Origin: Hydractinia symbiolongicarpus
Lineage: Eukaryota; Cnidaria; Hydrozoa; Anthoathecata; Hydractiniidae
Direction of reading: 5' to 3'
Assembly (NCBI RefSeq): GCF_029227915.1
Contig: NC_079888.1
Location: 18,950,001-19,014,000 of the forward strand
Length of the DNA stretch: 64,000 nucleotides
In this document: in pieces, positions 47,901 through 62,900 of the stretch
Numbering within the stretch: the first letter of the stretch is position 1
Layout of the letters: each line of letters opens with the position of its first letter
Translations under genes and position numbers: made by a program
Notes under the pieces: model-generated
Told to the model about the DNA's origin: nothing
Databases searched by the model: none
What the model saw: only the letters and a program-made list of their open reading frames with translations

Positions 47901-50900
47901 TATAATTTAAACACAATCCTAAAATGAAACTTTTGAAAAAACAGAAACAATCAAAAAATTTTTATAACCCTACTGGAAAATATCTGTTTTTGGCTGGATC
48001 TCAAAACTGCAAAGCAGCATTGCTTGACCAGATGTGTAGAATGAGTAAAGAAAAAATGTGCTAGGTGCAGTTTCTGCAATGTCCAGTTAAATTATGCAGA
48101 CTACCTGTGAATGTGTGAAATGATCATGCCTGTAATAATGTCCCAAGTTTACATTGACAAATAAACTTTTAACATGTTCAGGTGACTCTTTTTTTACAAA
48201 TAAGCATTAAATAAGGAAAGAAATGTATAGAGACCTATCTCTGCTTTTTAAATATTTTAACATTCCCTATATCTCTATAGGCTGAACGTTTTCCAAAGTT
48301 ACCGAACCAGTTTTGGGTGTATAACTACCTTGATGGTACAACAGGATACAGTACGTCATTTTATTATCGCACCAATGTTACTGCGATTATTCATGGCAAG
48401 GAAAATATGATGTCACTCGATGAAGCTCATAAAAAGTAATATATATATTTATTCATCTGTTTACTGAACAGGAATATTACAAGATGTTTCTTTTGATGTT
48501 TTCTTTTTATAAATTTAGATCATTTTAAAAAAGCTTGTTTGTTTTTGTTGTTTTAATGCATTTGTATCAAATTAGAGAAAAGAATCAAATAACAATTCGT
48601 TTTAGATATGGAGACAATCTTGTAATTGTGGCTGTACAGGAATATCGTAGAAGACTCTTGTATGGACAATGTAATCCTCCCTTAATAGAAGAAATGGTAC
48701 CCTTAAGATATATCATGCTTGAAATTATTGCAAAAGTTAGGTGGGCTGGTTTTATGCAGGTTGATTTTCACAAAATCTATGGTTTGGACCCAAGAACAAG
48801 TTTCCATCATATAAAAGTTCTTCTAAAGCTTCACTTAATCACAAAACAGGTAAATGAGTGACTTTTTCTGTATAAAGCCATTGCTAAGTAATTGTTGGTT
48901 TGTTGTTCTCGAACTAGTAGTTTTGTTGTAGGATTGGTGAGTTGTTAGATCTTTTCAATCTCTTAGTCAGATAAAAAATTATTTTACTATCTACTCTGGT
49001 CTTTGTGCTAATCTTGTTTTACTATATTATGCTTAGTTTAACATAGGACATCCTAGTTTCTATATCTTGAATAGTTTTTTTTTCATCTAACGTAATGCTC
49101 TAAAGAATGCACGGTCTCTGTTAAATGCGGTCTTTAATAAAAAACCTTTAAAATTGGAAAATTTAATGTCCAGTCTTTTAATGTCCAGTCAATTTTTTTT
49201 CACTTAAAGGGCTTTTATTAGAATTTTCGTCTTTCAAGCAATTTATTTATCTTGAATTAATGATGAAAATGACAAAAAATGAAAATATAAAATTCTTATT
49301 TTGTTTGCCTGGTCCTTAGTTAAAATTATCTGACAGATAAATAAACACTTAGTTAGTTTACTTATTTAGAGCATTTGCAGTATTTTTAAGATGGATTAAT
49401 GTTTGTAGGGGGGGGGGGGGGAAGCAAATTAACCGCCTTTTCCAAAGTATCAAGAAGCCTCTAAATAGCCCAGCATAAAAAGGGTTAAAGCAGACGAACA
49501 ACACTCCCCACAAACCAATATACAAATAGGACAGCGACTGTACACAGTCTTGGCTTACTCTGATGTTTTGATGTTTTGAATTCCTAACCAAAAATTAGAA
49601 TTTCAAAAACTTGTTAAAAAACAGCAAATGAATGTTTTTATGGCCTTGGTGTATGAAATAAACCCTGTCCCTTAGCGTTACGAAATAAAAAGTGTTCTGT
49701 GGAAATACGAGCAATCATTAAAAATTTTTTTTTAAAGTAAACAAGAAAAAGAAAAATATAATTTTGTAGAACTGATTACAAGACATAAATTCTATTCTAT
49801 ATGAATTTACTAACATACCCTTTCACATTTCTTTTTGTTAAATATTTCTTATGCCTGATTATGTATACCTGAAGAATAGTCATAGTATTTTTAATTTTAT
49901 ACTCTTCTGTAAACATCCTTTTTTAAACAAAGTTTAAAGAATACCATGCATTGTTGTTTCTGTGTTAAAAAAAAAAAACAGGAGTTAGCGTAACAGTTAA
50001 TGTTTTCTATTAGAATATCGTTGTTTCTTCCCCGGTAACTGATGAGGTCACAACAGTACCACCAAAGGCTACAAAGATGTTACATTTGGTCCAATTTTCA
50101 AATGTTTTCACTACAAACATTCGAAAAGCAGCTGCTAAGATCTGTTCTATTCTGGAGGACGCACCATGTCAAACTATGGAACGAAGTGAACTAAGAGCAG
50201 CATTTGGGGTAAGATATATTATAATTGAGACTTCATTAAAGAGAATTTTTAAGGTGATCAGAATGTAAAATAAGGATGGTTTAATAAAACAATTTAAACC
50301 AGAGAATAAGTTGTGACATTAAAAGAATTGTCTGAATATAATAATAAAATCTGATTTTTACCATCATAATATATTTTTAAAGATAAAAGGTAAAACATTA
50401 TTGTCGAGTAATTAAATGAATACATATCAATCGAGTAATAAAATGAAAAGTAAAATTGCTTAAACTTCTGATTTGAGTCCTAAATAACAATCCCCTAAAC
50501 TACGAGCTAAAAATCTAACATGTTTCTCTTTTATTATGTTTCTTTCAATTTTTATGACTCTTAGGATACTCGCCAATTCAAAAAGATCCGTCAGTGGTTA
50601 TTTCAGAATGGTTATATAAATTATGTTGTAAATGGTGAACTTTGGAATTCTGAGACTGGAGACACTTCTCAGCTAGCACATATCCGTTCAAGCCGGCCAT
50701 GTTATGTATGTCTAATCAAAAAGTTTCAACATACTGAAGGTGACGATGATAAAGACGATGATCTAATGGATTACATAGAGAATTGTGATGGTAGGTGTTA
50801 AGTGTTTAATATTCTGGAGCTATTCCCCGGTGTAAGCTTGGATTAAATCTGTGAATGATAAGCATGGCCTGTGAATTCCTTATCTTTTTACAATTTTTTT

Positions 50901-53900
50901 AACCGCTGCCACAAATATTGTTTGTGTCAGTAATTTGATATTACTAAGTTGATTGTTGTTTTATAATTTAAGTCATCTAGAATGTATAGATTTTGTTGTG
51001 TTAGAGTTTATGTCAGAAGAATTTTATATTTTGTGAATAGTTTTGTTGTTTTGTTGTTTTTTTAACATGTAGATATTGAACCCCAACTGGTATTTGAAGA
51101 GTCAATGCATCGACAAGCTTACTGTGTACTGTTAGCATGTCGTGAGAATGGCATCACAATGAAGAAATTAGCTGAAGTTATGTGCATACCCTATACAATG
51201 TCAAGATCTCTTATACGTTATTTGGATACAAGAAAGCTTGGCCGCATTATTAATGTGGATCACATGAAACAGAAACTTCAAAAGTAGAAAATTGTTATTT
51301 TTTAGTGTGTGTGTGTAGTGTTTTTTATTTTGTTTACTAAAAATGTAAAGCAAATATGTAAGTTTACGATATTCAAGTATTGTAAAAAGTAGATGATGAG
51401 CCAAAAGCATAGTGGCATTTAAGTAACGTAATTAATTGTGTCACAATAACTTAATTTATAAGTTATGAAAAGAATTGACCAAAAAATTTAACTGCAAAAA
51501 AAAGATCTGTAATGTGTTAACTATATCTTTATGAAAGGAACTTTATTTTGTTAACTAAGGTTACAATTTTCTAACATCCAATTCTGTTAATTCTTAGAAT
51601 TGTGGCGATACAGTTTTTACATCAATCAGAGACAGTAAAAAAGATACAGACAAATAAATTGAAAATGGAACAGCACAGGGCATTGACTCTTGATGAAAAA
51701 CCCAAAACAGATGAAACAAAAAGTGCCATGGTAGACCCCAGTAGTTCTCTAATGAAATCTAACAATGAATTGGCTGACCGAATTGGGTTTACATGTGTCT
51801 CTCAAAGGAGTAACATCTCCCTACGTCACATGGAAAGAAAGAACATGATTTTGGATTTTTTAAAAGCACATCCAGTATATGAAGGGGTCAATCAGATTTA
51901 TAAGGTGAAAAGATTTGTAATTTGTATGTTTTATTCTACCTTGTTCCAGGAATTTAACATGAAATATGTCAACAATGTATAGTTCCTGTATTCTGAATGT
52001 ATACATTAGATTTACATCAGCATTGCCTACTAAAATTTCCTTGAATAGTGTTAGTTTTACCCATAGCTGTGATTATTATTGTTTTTCGTGACCTATTTTC
52101 TAGAAAATTATTGCTTATGAAGAAACACAACGACACACACATGGTATTTGTTGTCGAAAAACTATCAAGAAAATAATAAAAATTCTGGAGAACGAGGGAC
52201 AGATACGAACTTACACAGCAGAGATCGATCGCAAATGTGTACCACCTCTGACGGTAATTTTATTTTTACTACTGTGATGCTTAGCACGTCAATGTAGCAC
52301 ACATTCCCCTTATTAAGCTATTTATATTTTGCTTTTACCATTAAGTCAAATTAATGACAGTGTACCTTTTCATGGGTTCGATTGTTCAATCTGTACGCCC
52401 TGCTTAGAAATTTAATTTGATGTTTAACCGTTCTTACAATATCACTGCGTTGCTAACTGCCTCTTAATAGTGTAATATTAACCTGAAATTTGGAAAAACA
52501 ATGCAACTACATGAAAAGCTCGGCATCAGAAAACGTAAAAGAGTTTGGTTATGTTTCTATAGTAGTATCAAGATATTTTTATACAGGTTGCAGTTTTTGA
52601 TAGCATGCCTTGTGATACAAAAAGATGCATGAGTTGTTCCTTCTAAATTATTTTATTTTTCCAGGCGTTGTTTTACTGTGCTGCCCATGTCACAGAAGAT
52701 AGCCAGGAATTTTTAGATGTCTTGTCGGCTGCACGGAGTCGTCACGAAGGACAAGAAAAACGCAAAGAAATGAGAAATGCTGTCAGAAGGTATGGATTAA
52801 TTTGTACACTGATTTTACGCAGTGAGAAGTACCAACAAGATTCTGCTGCAGCTATCGATATTTGCCCAGGTCCTAATTGGGAGAGTTTAATTAAATTTAT
52901 TTGGTTCAGGATAAATGCTAAAGGCTTTGAGATTATTTGTGAGGATTCTGGGAAAACGATGTATACCATTCTATATCACCCGTTTTGAGCATGAGCATTA
53001 CTGTGTACTTTTAGCAGAACTGCTGTTGCCACTAATATCTAAACCCTTGATTGAATTTCACAAAGATTAATTTTCGCAAATTCTGCAAATTTTATCCGTA
53101 TTCGCTAAGATTTTTCTGCACAAAAAATTCCTGTAAAGGTCTAGCAAAAATAAATATTTGCGAAAATTACCAGAAATAAATTATTTGGTGAAATTAAATT
53201 CATGAATCTTAAAATCTAGATGATAAAAATAATTGACAGCCTCGGATGCAAGCAAGTTCAATTAAAGGCAAATTTATCTCAATAAACAGGCCTGGAATAA
53301 ATTAAAATTGCGACAAATTACTAGATTCCTGAAAAAAATTCTTCACAAAAATCCTGAAAATAGTTTATTCACGAAAAAAAATCTTTGCGAAATATCTTGA
53401 TATGACTGATTTGCGAAAATTAACCTTCACCAAATGTATTTATTTGAACCTCGTAAAAGAAGTCTTCACAAAATTTATAATAATCAATTTAGGTAATTAC
53501 CGATGTAAAAAATATTATAGTATATTGCAAAAGTTTTTCTTCTTTCATGATTTTATAGTGGCAAGAAAAAAGTGACTGAAGTAAAGACAGAGGCAGAGAG
53601 TTTTGTTAAAACTGAAATGAACGGTGAAGTGGAGGAAAACGGTTTAACTGATACTGATGATGAAGATTTTGATAAGAAAACAAAAAGTATGAAAGCTTAC
53701 ATGGATCAGGTAAGAACTCTTTTATCATAAGGACTCTTCATCGTAAGAACTCTTTCATCGTAAGATCTGTCAAATTTGGGAGCTCGAGTATATACATGCA
53801 TCCACCTTTCAAATTTTGAAAATGTTACTTGTGCTTTAAAAAATACACCAATTGTGATGTGCTCCGAAATCTTATTGATTTTATTTTTAGGGAAGTAGAT

Positions 53901-56900
53901 TTACAATGTATGGCAGATTCCAAAGGCTTCACATTTTACATCTTTACCTGTGGATGCTTGTATATGGCACTGACGATGATTTGAAGACATTAAAAGCTGG
54001 TAGGTAGCTATTGCAGGTGGGTAGCTGTAGATGGTAGTTAGCTGTGGCTGGTTGGTAGCTGTAAAGCTTGTAGCTACCTGTAGTTTTAGCTGAAGACAAT
54101 AAGTAGCTAAAAATTATGGTACATAAAGATGTTAGGTAGCTATAGCGGGTAGGTATAGCAGGTAGGTAGCTGTAGTTGTAGGTGGTTGATAGCTAGATAT
54201 AGTTAATGTGATCATTAGATAAAGTTGAGTATTTTGATAAAGCCAATGTTATTAGGCTATTTTACCTTAATATGTTAATTTTAATGTATATTTAGTGAGT
54301 AGAAATAGATTTTATTACTCATTTGTTAAAATTTATGGCATCCTTGTAGTAGTATTTAGGAATTATGGGTAATAGATTCAACATTTTTATTGTTGAGTTT
54401 ACAATTTCTCTAGCTGCATCAGGAAGTGTGGAGTATTCGGATCTGATTCAAAGTCGTCATATATGGTTACAGAAGGTTAGCGGATTGCCTAAATACAAAC
54501 AAGGTCCAGGCTGGTTTAACATTAGAGACATAATATCATTGATGCCCTTAGATGTTACATGCAGAATACTTGGTATTAGATGCTGGGTATGGTAATTGTT
54601 TTGATCGTTTATTCGTTTATGACTGTTCACTAAAAGTTTGACAAACAAAAAGACAAGGTTGTACTTTATAAATGTTGCTCAAATTTGTGTTTTTCTTTTT
54701 GGGTAATGCATATCATGGTAATGTTTGTGGTATACTAGCCAGGTGAAAGTTAACCTCAGACAAAAAAAAGAGTCAAAAAAAGTCTCTTTACTTTGGCCTT
54801 GAGGAAAATGTATGTCCTAGCATTCTATGTGCACTTTTGTTAGCCCAATATTTGCCTATGAGACCTGAGCTAAAACAAATTACAATTTCTTTCCTTTTTT
54901 TCGTAGAGTGACACTGTCCTTAAGTATTTGCAAGATTCAGAAAAGCGATTGTTAAAAATGACGGACTTACCTCCACGACTGAAGTACAAACTACTTATGA
55001 GCCCAGCAAAGTATGAATTTTTGTTTTTTATTGTTTCTCTGGTGATGCTAGACAACAAACTTGTTTACAAATACAGTCGTTGTTGTAATTCTTGTATGTG
55101 CATGGATAATAAAATAAAAACCTTGTCATTGAATAATATATTTATTATCCTTCTCATGAACAAGCGAGTTTACTTCAGGCTAAGACATCGAAAAGCAATT
55201 ATTGAAATCATCTTCAAATTTAAAGAGCCTCCAGTTATGTGTTACCCATGTTTCTTTTTTAGTCGCCAACATCTTGATATTACAGTCGATCTGCTTGTCT
55301 TGCTTGCCCAGATGGGCTTGATTGCAATTTCTTCCGAAAACTATCCAAAAATCAGATCTGAAGTAGGTGAAATTTTAAGCTGTATATATATTAATATTAA
55401 TCTATATTATAATACTCTGTCACACAAAATGGTACCGCAAGTAGCAAGACAAACGCAATGCGGTATACAAAGGACGAAGAAGTGGGTTCTTCTACGGGCC
55501 ACTGACTAGTACAATATAAACTGTTTTGTATTTCAAGTCACTCAAAGTCAGAAGTATAGACCCAAACTTGGAAGGTTAATGCATAGACTGAGAGTATTCC
55601 CCTGTATAGATAGATAAAGAAAATAAAGTTTTTAAAAGTTTGCCTTATGTTTGTGAAAACTATTTTTTGAACCAGGGAGATTTTTTAGTGAAAACGTCAC
55701 AGAAGAAAGAGTTTATTTTAAGTTTGATTGTATCCATTTCAGTTTTTGAAGACAGCACATAAAAACTTTTGAACAATTGTATAAGATTATTAATCTTAAT
55801 AAACTTATACGATCTATAACACGAAGTCTATATCATCATGGAGGTTGTATACACATTAAAAGTAAAATCCAATTTAACCTTAATCCTAACAAGGTTTATT
55901 TTATTTTACAGATTGTGAGGCTTTTGTGGAAATTTAGATTGCTAAATAGGCTGGTGTGTAATAGACATGCATGAAAACTCTTAAGGTCATAGTTAGGAAC
56001 GTAGTTAAAAAAAGCCAAAAGGACATGATTTGTAGATTGGGGTAACCAGATTGCCTTGCTCTTATTGTTTTAAATATTTGTGACTTTTAACTTACATGAG
56101 AAGATTAAGAACATGACATGACCCAAAAAATCCTAAAAGGTAGTTGGAACGTATTCTTTAGATCATGCTTTTTGTTCGGAAAGAAGCGAAAATAACCGAC
56201 ACCAGGTTAACAGAGAAGACGTACTGCCAAACTATTCTTCCAGAAGGACTGGATGCATTTCCTGTCAACGTTTACAATTTCAAATGTTTAGATGATGTGG
56301 AGAAATACTGGACTGATTTACAGTTCGTTTGCTTAAATACTCCTTTAGGTAAAAGTTTATAGTATTTTACAATCATAATTTTATTTTGTTTGTTTGTTCG
56401 TTTGTAAACAATATTTTTCAAACGTATGTCCCATTAAAATTCTCCAGGAGTACTGTTTTTGTTTTCTTCAAACCTTTTGAATGACAAAAAAAATAAGAAT
56501 CAATGTACTAACTATTTTAGGCACCTCTCAACAAGATCTTCTTAATGTATTTCACTGCTGTAATTGAAGAATAATTTTGATGTCGGACAATATTAATTTT
56601 TGGTAAAGCCCTCGTAAACTGGATGAATAAATTAAGCTTCTTGGCAACTTCATACATCTATGTTTGTTGAAAATACCATTTAGGTTTAAATCGTGTTGAG
56701 CGGAATCAATCTTCCAAAACTAAAAATGCAGATGACGAAGGCTTGGGCAGGTCAGGTGTTGGTAGGACATCCGCTAAAATCACTGGTCGCGTCTTACGCT
56801 CGTTTACCGTTCTTAAAGATTTCGTGCAGTATTACGAGAATAAAGATTTTTCAAACATGGAACCTGTTGTATTTGGCAATAATCTTGGAGCTGGAGGTCT

Positions 56901-59900
56901 GGATTCTATCTTTTTCGGCCATCTTGCAAAGAACTGGCAATGTGCTAAAAAACCAAAAAAAGTTGCAAAGTAAGTGCAGTGTTTTTGTTGGAAGAGCTCA
57001 AAATTCTTGCAATTGCTTATATCAAACGTAATGGATCTGTGCATAAATTTATAGCGCTAATGGTAAATCTTTACCTGTGGAGAAGGCATCCTCTGTGGCT
57101 ATCACTAACAAGATGGAACCTACAAAGCTTGGCAAGAAGATCATTGTATCTAGTGAAGTCATTCGAAACAGAGCAGGAGGAAAAGGGTTGAAAAGAAAAC
57201 TGGCTAATGTTTCTAGTAATTTCTTTAATCTGTTATTGTCTAGGGTCTATCATGTTGTCTTGGATTTTCTTGTTACTTTACATTTCCATAATTTTTGGTT
57301 CTAAAAATTTTAACCAAAAAAAAAAAATTGAAGCTAATGTATGATTTCAAACCATTATATTGAGATTCCAGATTTATACTGAACCACACGATTCCATAAC
57401 AAGCATATGTTGTTCTGTAAAATAAAAAGCATATGTTGTTCTGTAAAATAACAAGTCTATTTTGTTCTGTAAAAAAAAAGACCACGATAAATTTATAAAA
57501 GTAAAAGTAAAATATTGGATTATATTATAAACTTTTGGTCAAGATCTAGTCGACGAAACATGTTCATTATTTATTAATGTGGTGTGTGTACACGAAAAAA
57601 ACAAATTCATTTTTGAAAACACATCGTTGAAAGTATGCAGTGTTCAGACAGACCTGAAAAAATGAAAACATTTAATTTTAATAACCGAGACTGTTAAATT
57701 TCTTTTGTTTTGTGTTTCATTTTACTAGAAAAATTATATTTTCTTTAGTTAGTTCACTGCTAGGTTTTTTTTATAGTTTAATGTTAGGAAAAATTCTTAA
57801 TTTGTTGACAACGGTGTTGAAAGTTTTTACAATATGCGCATGCTCTTGAAAAATAGTGTGTGTTAAAATGCCATGATTGATACAACCAGCAATTTATATT
57901 TTTTAATGCAAGTCTTATGTTTGCAGGTGTGTTGACGAAGAAGATGAAGTTGGAAAGAAAGAGACAGTTCGATAAAATGATCGCCAAAAGATTCGAACAC
58001 GTCCGTGAAAGAGTGCGGTTGAATGAAATCAAAAAGAAAACAATGAGAAAGAATAAAAGGGAGTTGAGTGCGTTGAATCATGGTAAGTGGTTTGCATCGA
58101 CACATCAGATATTTGTGATTTCACAAAGAACTTTGAAAGTTACCTATGAATCCTTTTTGGTTTCCTTAAAAATTGAGCTAATTATGCTGAATTATGACAT
58201 CATAAGATAGATGTTAAAAGAAATTGCTGGTATGAATGATAATTAGAAAAATTTAATACATTCTTGTAAATATGTTCAAAATATCAAAGTGAATGGATAA
58301 AGCATCACTAAATACCTTGATAATCCCTGAAAAAAGCATCTTACATATATATCTAATACATGACGCATAAAAATATTGAAAACAGATTTTTCGAAAAAAT
58401 AAAAGCATTTAAAGCCAGTGGGAGGTAAATTTCAACACAATCATTCTTTACCAAATAGAATCAAATTTCGCAGTTCCGAGCCTGGCTCAGATTCGTAAGT
58501 ATTTAACTAATAGTTTTTCCTGCAACAAAAAGTCAATGAGACTATTTCGGTCGTTTTCGAAAGTTAGGAAACAGCATTTATTCGCGAATTGAGAGTGTTA
58601 CCTGCGTTTAAAATGCGGTAGTTGCACTTTCTAACAGTTCCTAACGTCAGGGGGGCATAAAGATCCCAGAAATTTGAGTGAATTTGAGAATTTGAAGACG
58701 AACTTTGAAAATCGCCACCTTATTTAAATATGTCTTGCCAGGGATGGTAGATTCAGTAAGTTTGGCACAAAAGTCTTGTTCTGATGAATTTTTTTGTTTG
58801 ATTTTTTTATTTTAAAACAAAAGGGTAGCCAAAAAAATAAAAATGGCGAAATTTTATTTTAGATGACACCGATCGGGCAGCTTTGAAAAGAATGAAGGGT
58901 CAACGTGTTTCGTTTACAGAACGCGAAGATGCTCACATTATGTTAGCTGAAATTGTTCGAGCCATGATGAAGTTGCATGACAAAGGTAGAAGGAAAGCTA
59001 TTGTTCCTTTGTTTTTTGTTTTTGATTTTTTGTTTTTTTGTTTATATTTTTATTTGTTTTTTTATTTGTTTGTGTTTGTTTTTAACCAGTTATAGCCACA
59101 TAGTGACCACTTCCAAAAAAAAAAATATTCTAGGTTCTCCTTAAATTTTATTAAAATATTTTATTTCTTTCCATTTTTTGTTTTATTCAGTGTTTTTGTC
59201 AGACACACTTTATTTTAAAAAATAATTTTTAAAATGTTTTTACAATTTCAATAAGTGTTTATCGCAATCTACCATTTTTTTTTTCTAAAATCTCAAAAAT
59301 CCTCCAAGTACTCATTCAAAATTTAGAGATTTTAAAACAAACGGCCGACCTGGTGCGTTAGGCCGATTCAGGTTAGTCATAAATACTAAAAGTTTGCGTA
59401 GAGTTATATAATTGTTTTATTTAAAACATGACGAGACCTTTCTTACCCGCCATGTATTATTATTACTATTATTTACTCAGTATAAACCCTTTAGTTCCAA
59501 TGAGGGTCCTGCAAACGGGGTCCTAGATATCAATCCTATTTTCATGCTGAACCTTAAGCAGAAACGTTGGATTCAAGCTTTTATAGTCTCTGGCATGACT
59601 CGGCAGAGGTTTAAACCCAAGATCCTGCGCACTGCATACAAAGGCTCTACCACAAAGCCATCAGCTGGTACCTATCATAGCGTCAAGAGAAATTAGATTT
59701 GATTAACCACCAAGCATTATTTAATACTGCCTTACTTCCAACTTCTGGTTCAAGCTAACTGCACGTTGATGTTGTTGACAGTGGAATCGAAATCTTGCAT
59801 AGAAGTCATTTAACTTTTAGGTCCTCAGTCATTGGTTAAGCCCATGTTTCTAAATAATAGATCGAGTGTTTTTCTTATAAATGTTAAATAAATGTTATCC

Positions 59901-62900
59901 TTATGACGTATTTTTAGGCCAACCACTTGAAAAAAAGCATCCGAAAATCTTCTGGCGTGCAATTCGTGATTTACTACATAAAGAAGTGCCAGAGTCCAGT
60001 GATAAAACGTGGAACGCTTTAGAACGTCGTGCTCGTTACATCAAGAAATACCCACATAGCTTGATTGTATACAAAACGTGCGTGGCAGAGCTAGAACAGG
60101 ATAAGGTTTGTTTGTTTGTTTTGTTTTGTTAAAAAAATTTCTGATATCATACAAAGTTTTGCGTAAAGTGTACAACCAGTTACTTGTGTTGTACAAAGCT
60201 GCTTCTTCCCTTCGTGTAGGAGTTCACAGCATCGCTGCAGTGTACGATAGAAAATTGGAAAGAAAAATTGATACAAGTGTTTGAAGCAACAGCAGCTAGC
60301 TACAGCCGACATTTTAATCAAGAAATTGATATAGGCGAGCTTCCTCCAACGTTGGAGAAATTGCGCACAGACTACGAGATGGAGTTCGCACACAGCGAGG
60401 TAAAATGTTCTCCATCGTTGAGGGTTTTTAGTCAGCAAATATTTCTACATCACAGTCGAAATAGTTGTTGATTTCATGGTGTTGTTAATATCCAAAATAA
60501 GGCAAATTTTACTAGAAGGAATTTTCATTGCCTTTGCGTATCAGGATTTCCCTTCACTTATAACCAAACTTTGATACATTGTTTGGCCAAGCTGTTTTAA
60601 ATATTTTTCTAAATGGTTTATGGAGCAGGCAGGATTAAAAATATTATTTCATCAAATTTATTAAATCCTATTTTAAATCCTTTATAATGTGTTTTAACCT
60701 TTTTATATATAGTTAGAGGTGCAACTCACTGCGCTTGAGCTCTATATACGCCTTGGGTACGTTTAAAAGTTTCTCACTTGGCTAGTAGGAAAATCAACGG
60801 GTTCGCCGGTCCTTAGTTTTTTCGGCGTCAAATATTTTTTTGCATCGGTTTTTCATGATACGGCTATTATTATATACTAGTTCGTGGCCCGTGGATAAAT
60901 CTTCGGGTTCGCCTGTCCTTTATATACTGCATTTTTTGTGTCAAGTTACTTCGAGTACTATTTTGCGCATAGATAGACAGACGGGATACGGCTAATATTT
61001 TTGAGATGTGTTATTTTATTTTATTTTTTTTTGTTTTGTTTTTATAGATAGAGAAGGAGGAAGAGAGGACTGAGTTGAAATCTGAGCGTGATATTCGAAT
61101 ATCTTTGCTAGAAGATCTGATGCACAATTCTATGACGGCACAAAAGCTGACGTCCTATATTCCGTCAGTAGCTTTTAAGGTATTATATAAATAAAATTTG
61201 GGTTCAAACTCTTAATATTTTTTAATTGTTAGTAGCGCATGGTCGTAAAGTGAGATTAGATATGGTTATGGGAGATTATTGAAATTGTATACTGAGGATA
61301 TTCTTTTCAGTTCCTATTGGTATAACAGGGTCCTGCGAAGGGGGTCCCAGTGCATTTAAAGTTCCCATTTGAGCTACGAAAGTCGTGCAAGCACAGCAAT
61401 CGCTTAACTAGACAACTGCCTAAGATGAACGCTAAAAGAAAGGATAGATTTAAAATCATAGTCTCTGGCATAACTCGGCCGGGGTTAGAATACAAAGACA
61501 TACCGCACTGTAAGCGAAAACTCTACCACTAGGCTACCAGTCGGTTAAACAAAATGGAAAAAAGTAGTTGAAACGAGAAAGATTCCATTTTGGGGGCCAG
61601 TCCTAAAAAGTAATAGACAGAAAAATTTAGAATTTATTCCATACCAATTTGGTACTCGCCAGACAATCATTTTTGTCGTGCGCAGTAAAAGATTTTCATC
61701 TAGTTTAAATTTTATGGAGAACCCTAAAATTTTGGTAAAGTACTTTGATGAGGAAACTCAAGGAAGCCTGAAAGGCTAATGAAAACAATTTTGCCTGTGA
61801 CGTCGAATGGTTGGTTCCTTTGTACGGCCACACATATTAAAATTTGATTTTTAAAAAGTGTGTGTTGTATATTTATATATTTCTGTTAGTCCCAAAAAAA
61901 TTTAGGTAGAATGATAAAACGATTTGCGTTTTAGGTTTTGTGGGAAGACTTGAAGAAGAGGTTTTTTTATGGACTTAGGAAAACACCAGTTTTGTGGAAT
62001 TTGAGAGGGAAAAATATTGCAATGTGTATTATTGTACTCTAGGTGACAAGTAAACATCCATTTTATACAAAAATGTTCTGTTTTTGTTTTAGATGTTCGA
62101 CGCGTACAGCTCACAAGAGTTAAACACAGCGTTTAATTTTTATAAACAAAACAAGTTAATTAGTCGATACAGAATTGATGTTCCTCGCCGCAGATCCATA
62201 CCAGTATCGACAATGACCTACAACTTGTCCAACACGTAAGTGTTTCGTGTGTTTTGTTTTATTATAATGGTTTTTAATTTTAGGGGGCGTTAATATGGCA
62301 GGGTTTCTCCTCAATTTTAAAAGGTTTTACCATAGATTACCCAAATTCCCTCTTGAAGTAGATTTTAAACAATTTCTACTCAATTTAAGTTTTACATCCT
62401 GTCACCTCTCTTATTTTCAAAACACATAAAAATTCTACTTTTTCACAGTAATATAGTTTTTTCATTGCATGTGGCAATATGTTTTATAGTCTCCTTGAAT
62501 ATTCTCCATTTTCTTGGAAAAATATTGTTTTGTTAAGGAAACACCGTCATCTTAATAATGTAAGGATAAAAATTCTCATAAAAAGTCTAAATACTCTCAA
62601 ATTTGATTTACCAACCCGTATGACAGTCTTACCGCGCCCGAAGGGAAATTTTTTTTTATACCCTCAACGATGGAGAACATCTTACCTCACTATGTGCGTT
62701 TTTTATCTCGTAGCAGGCGCGTAACATTTTACTGATAACTCTGAAGCGAAACGTATTCCGGTTCAAATTTCACTCCGTTGTTTTAATTTGACCAAAGTAA
62801 AAGCGCATGTGCGTTAATCATATGGCCGGCGTTAAAGAAGGCTGCGGCCCGAAAATTTACTGCGGGCGTAGCGAAACGTTAATGTAAGAGCTAGCTTAGT

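Noticed and set aside
54928-55509. 193-residue plus-strand frame
   Set aside because: It includes parts of GTF3C1 exons 14 and 15 joined by open intron sequence. The exon model with GT-AG borders matches the family and this frame as a whole does not.
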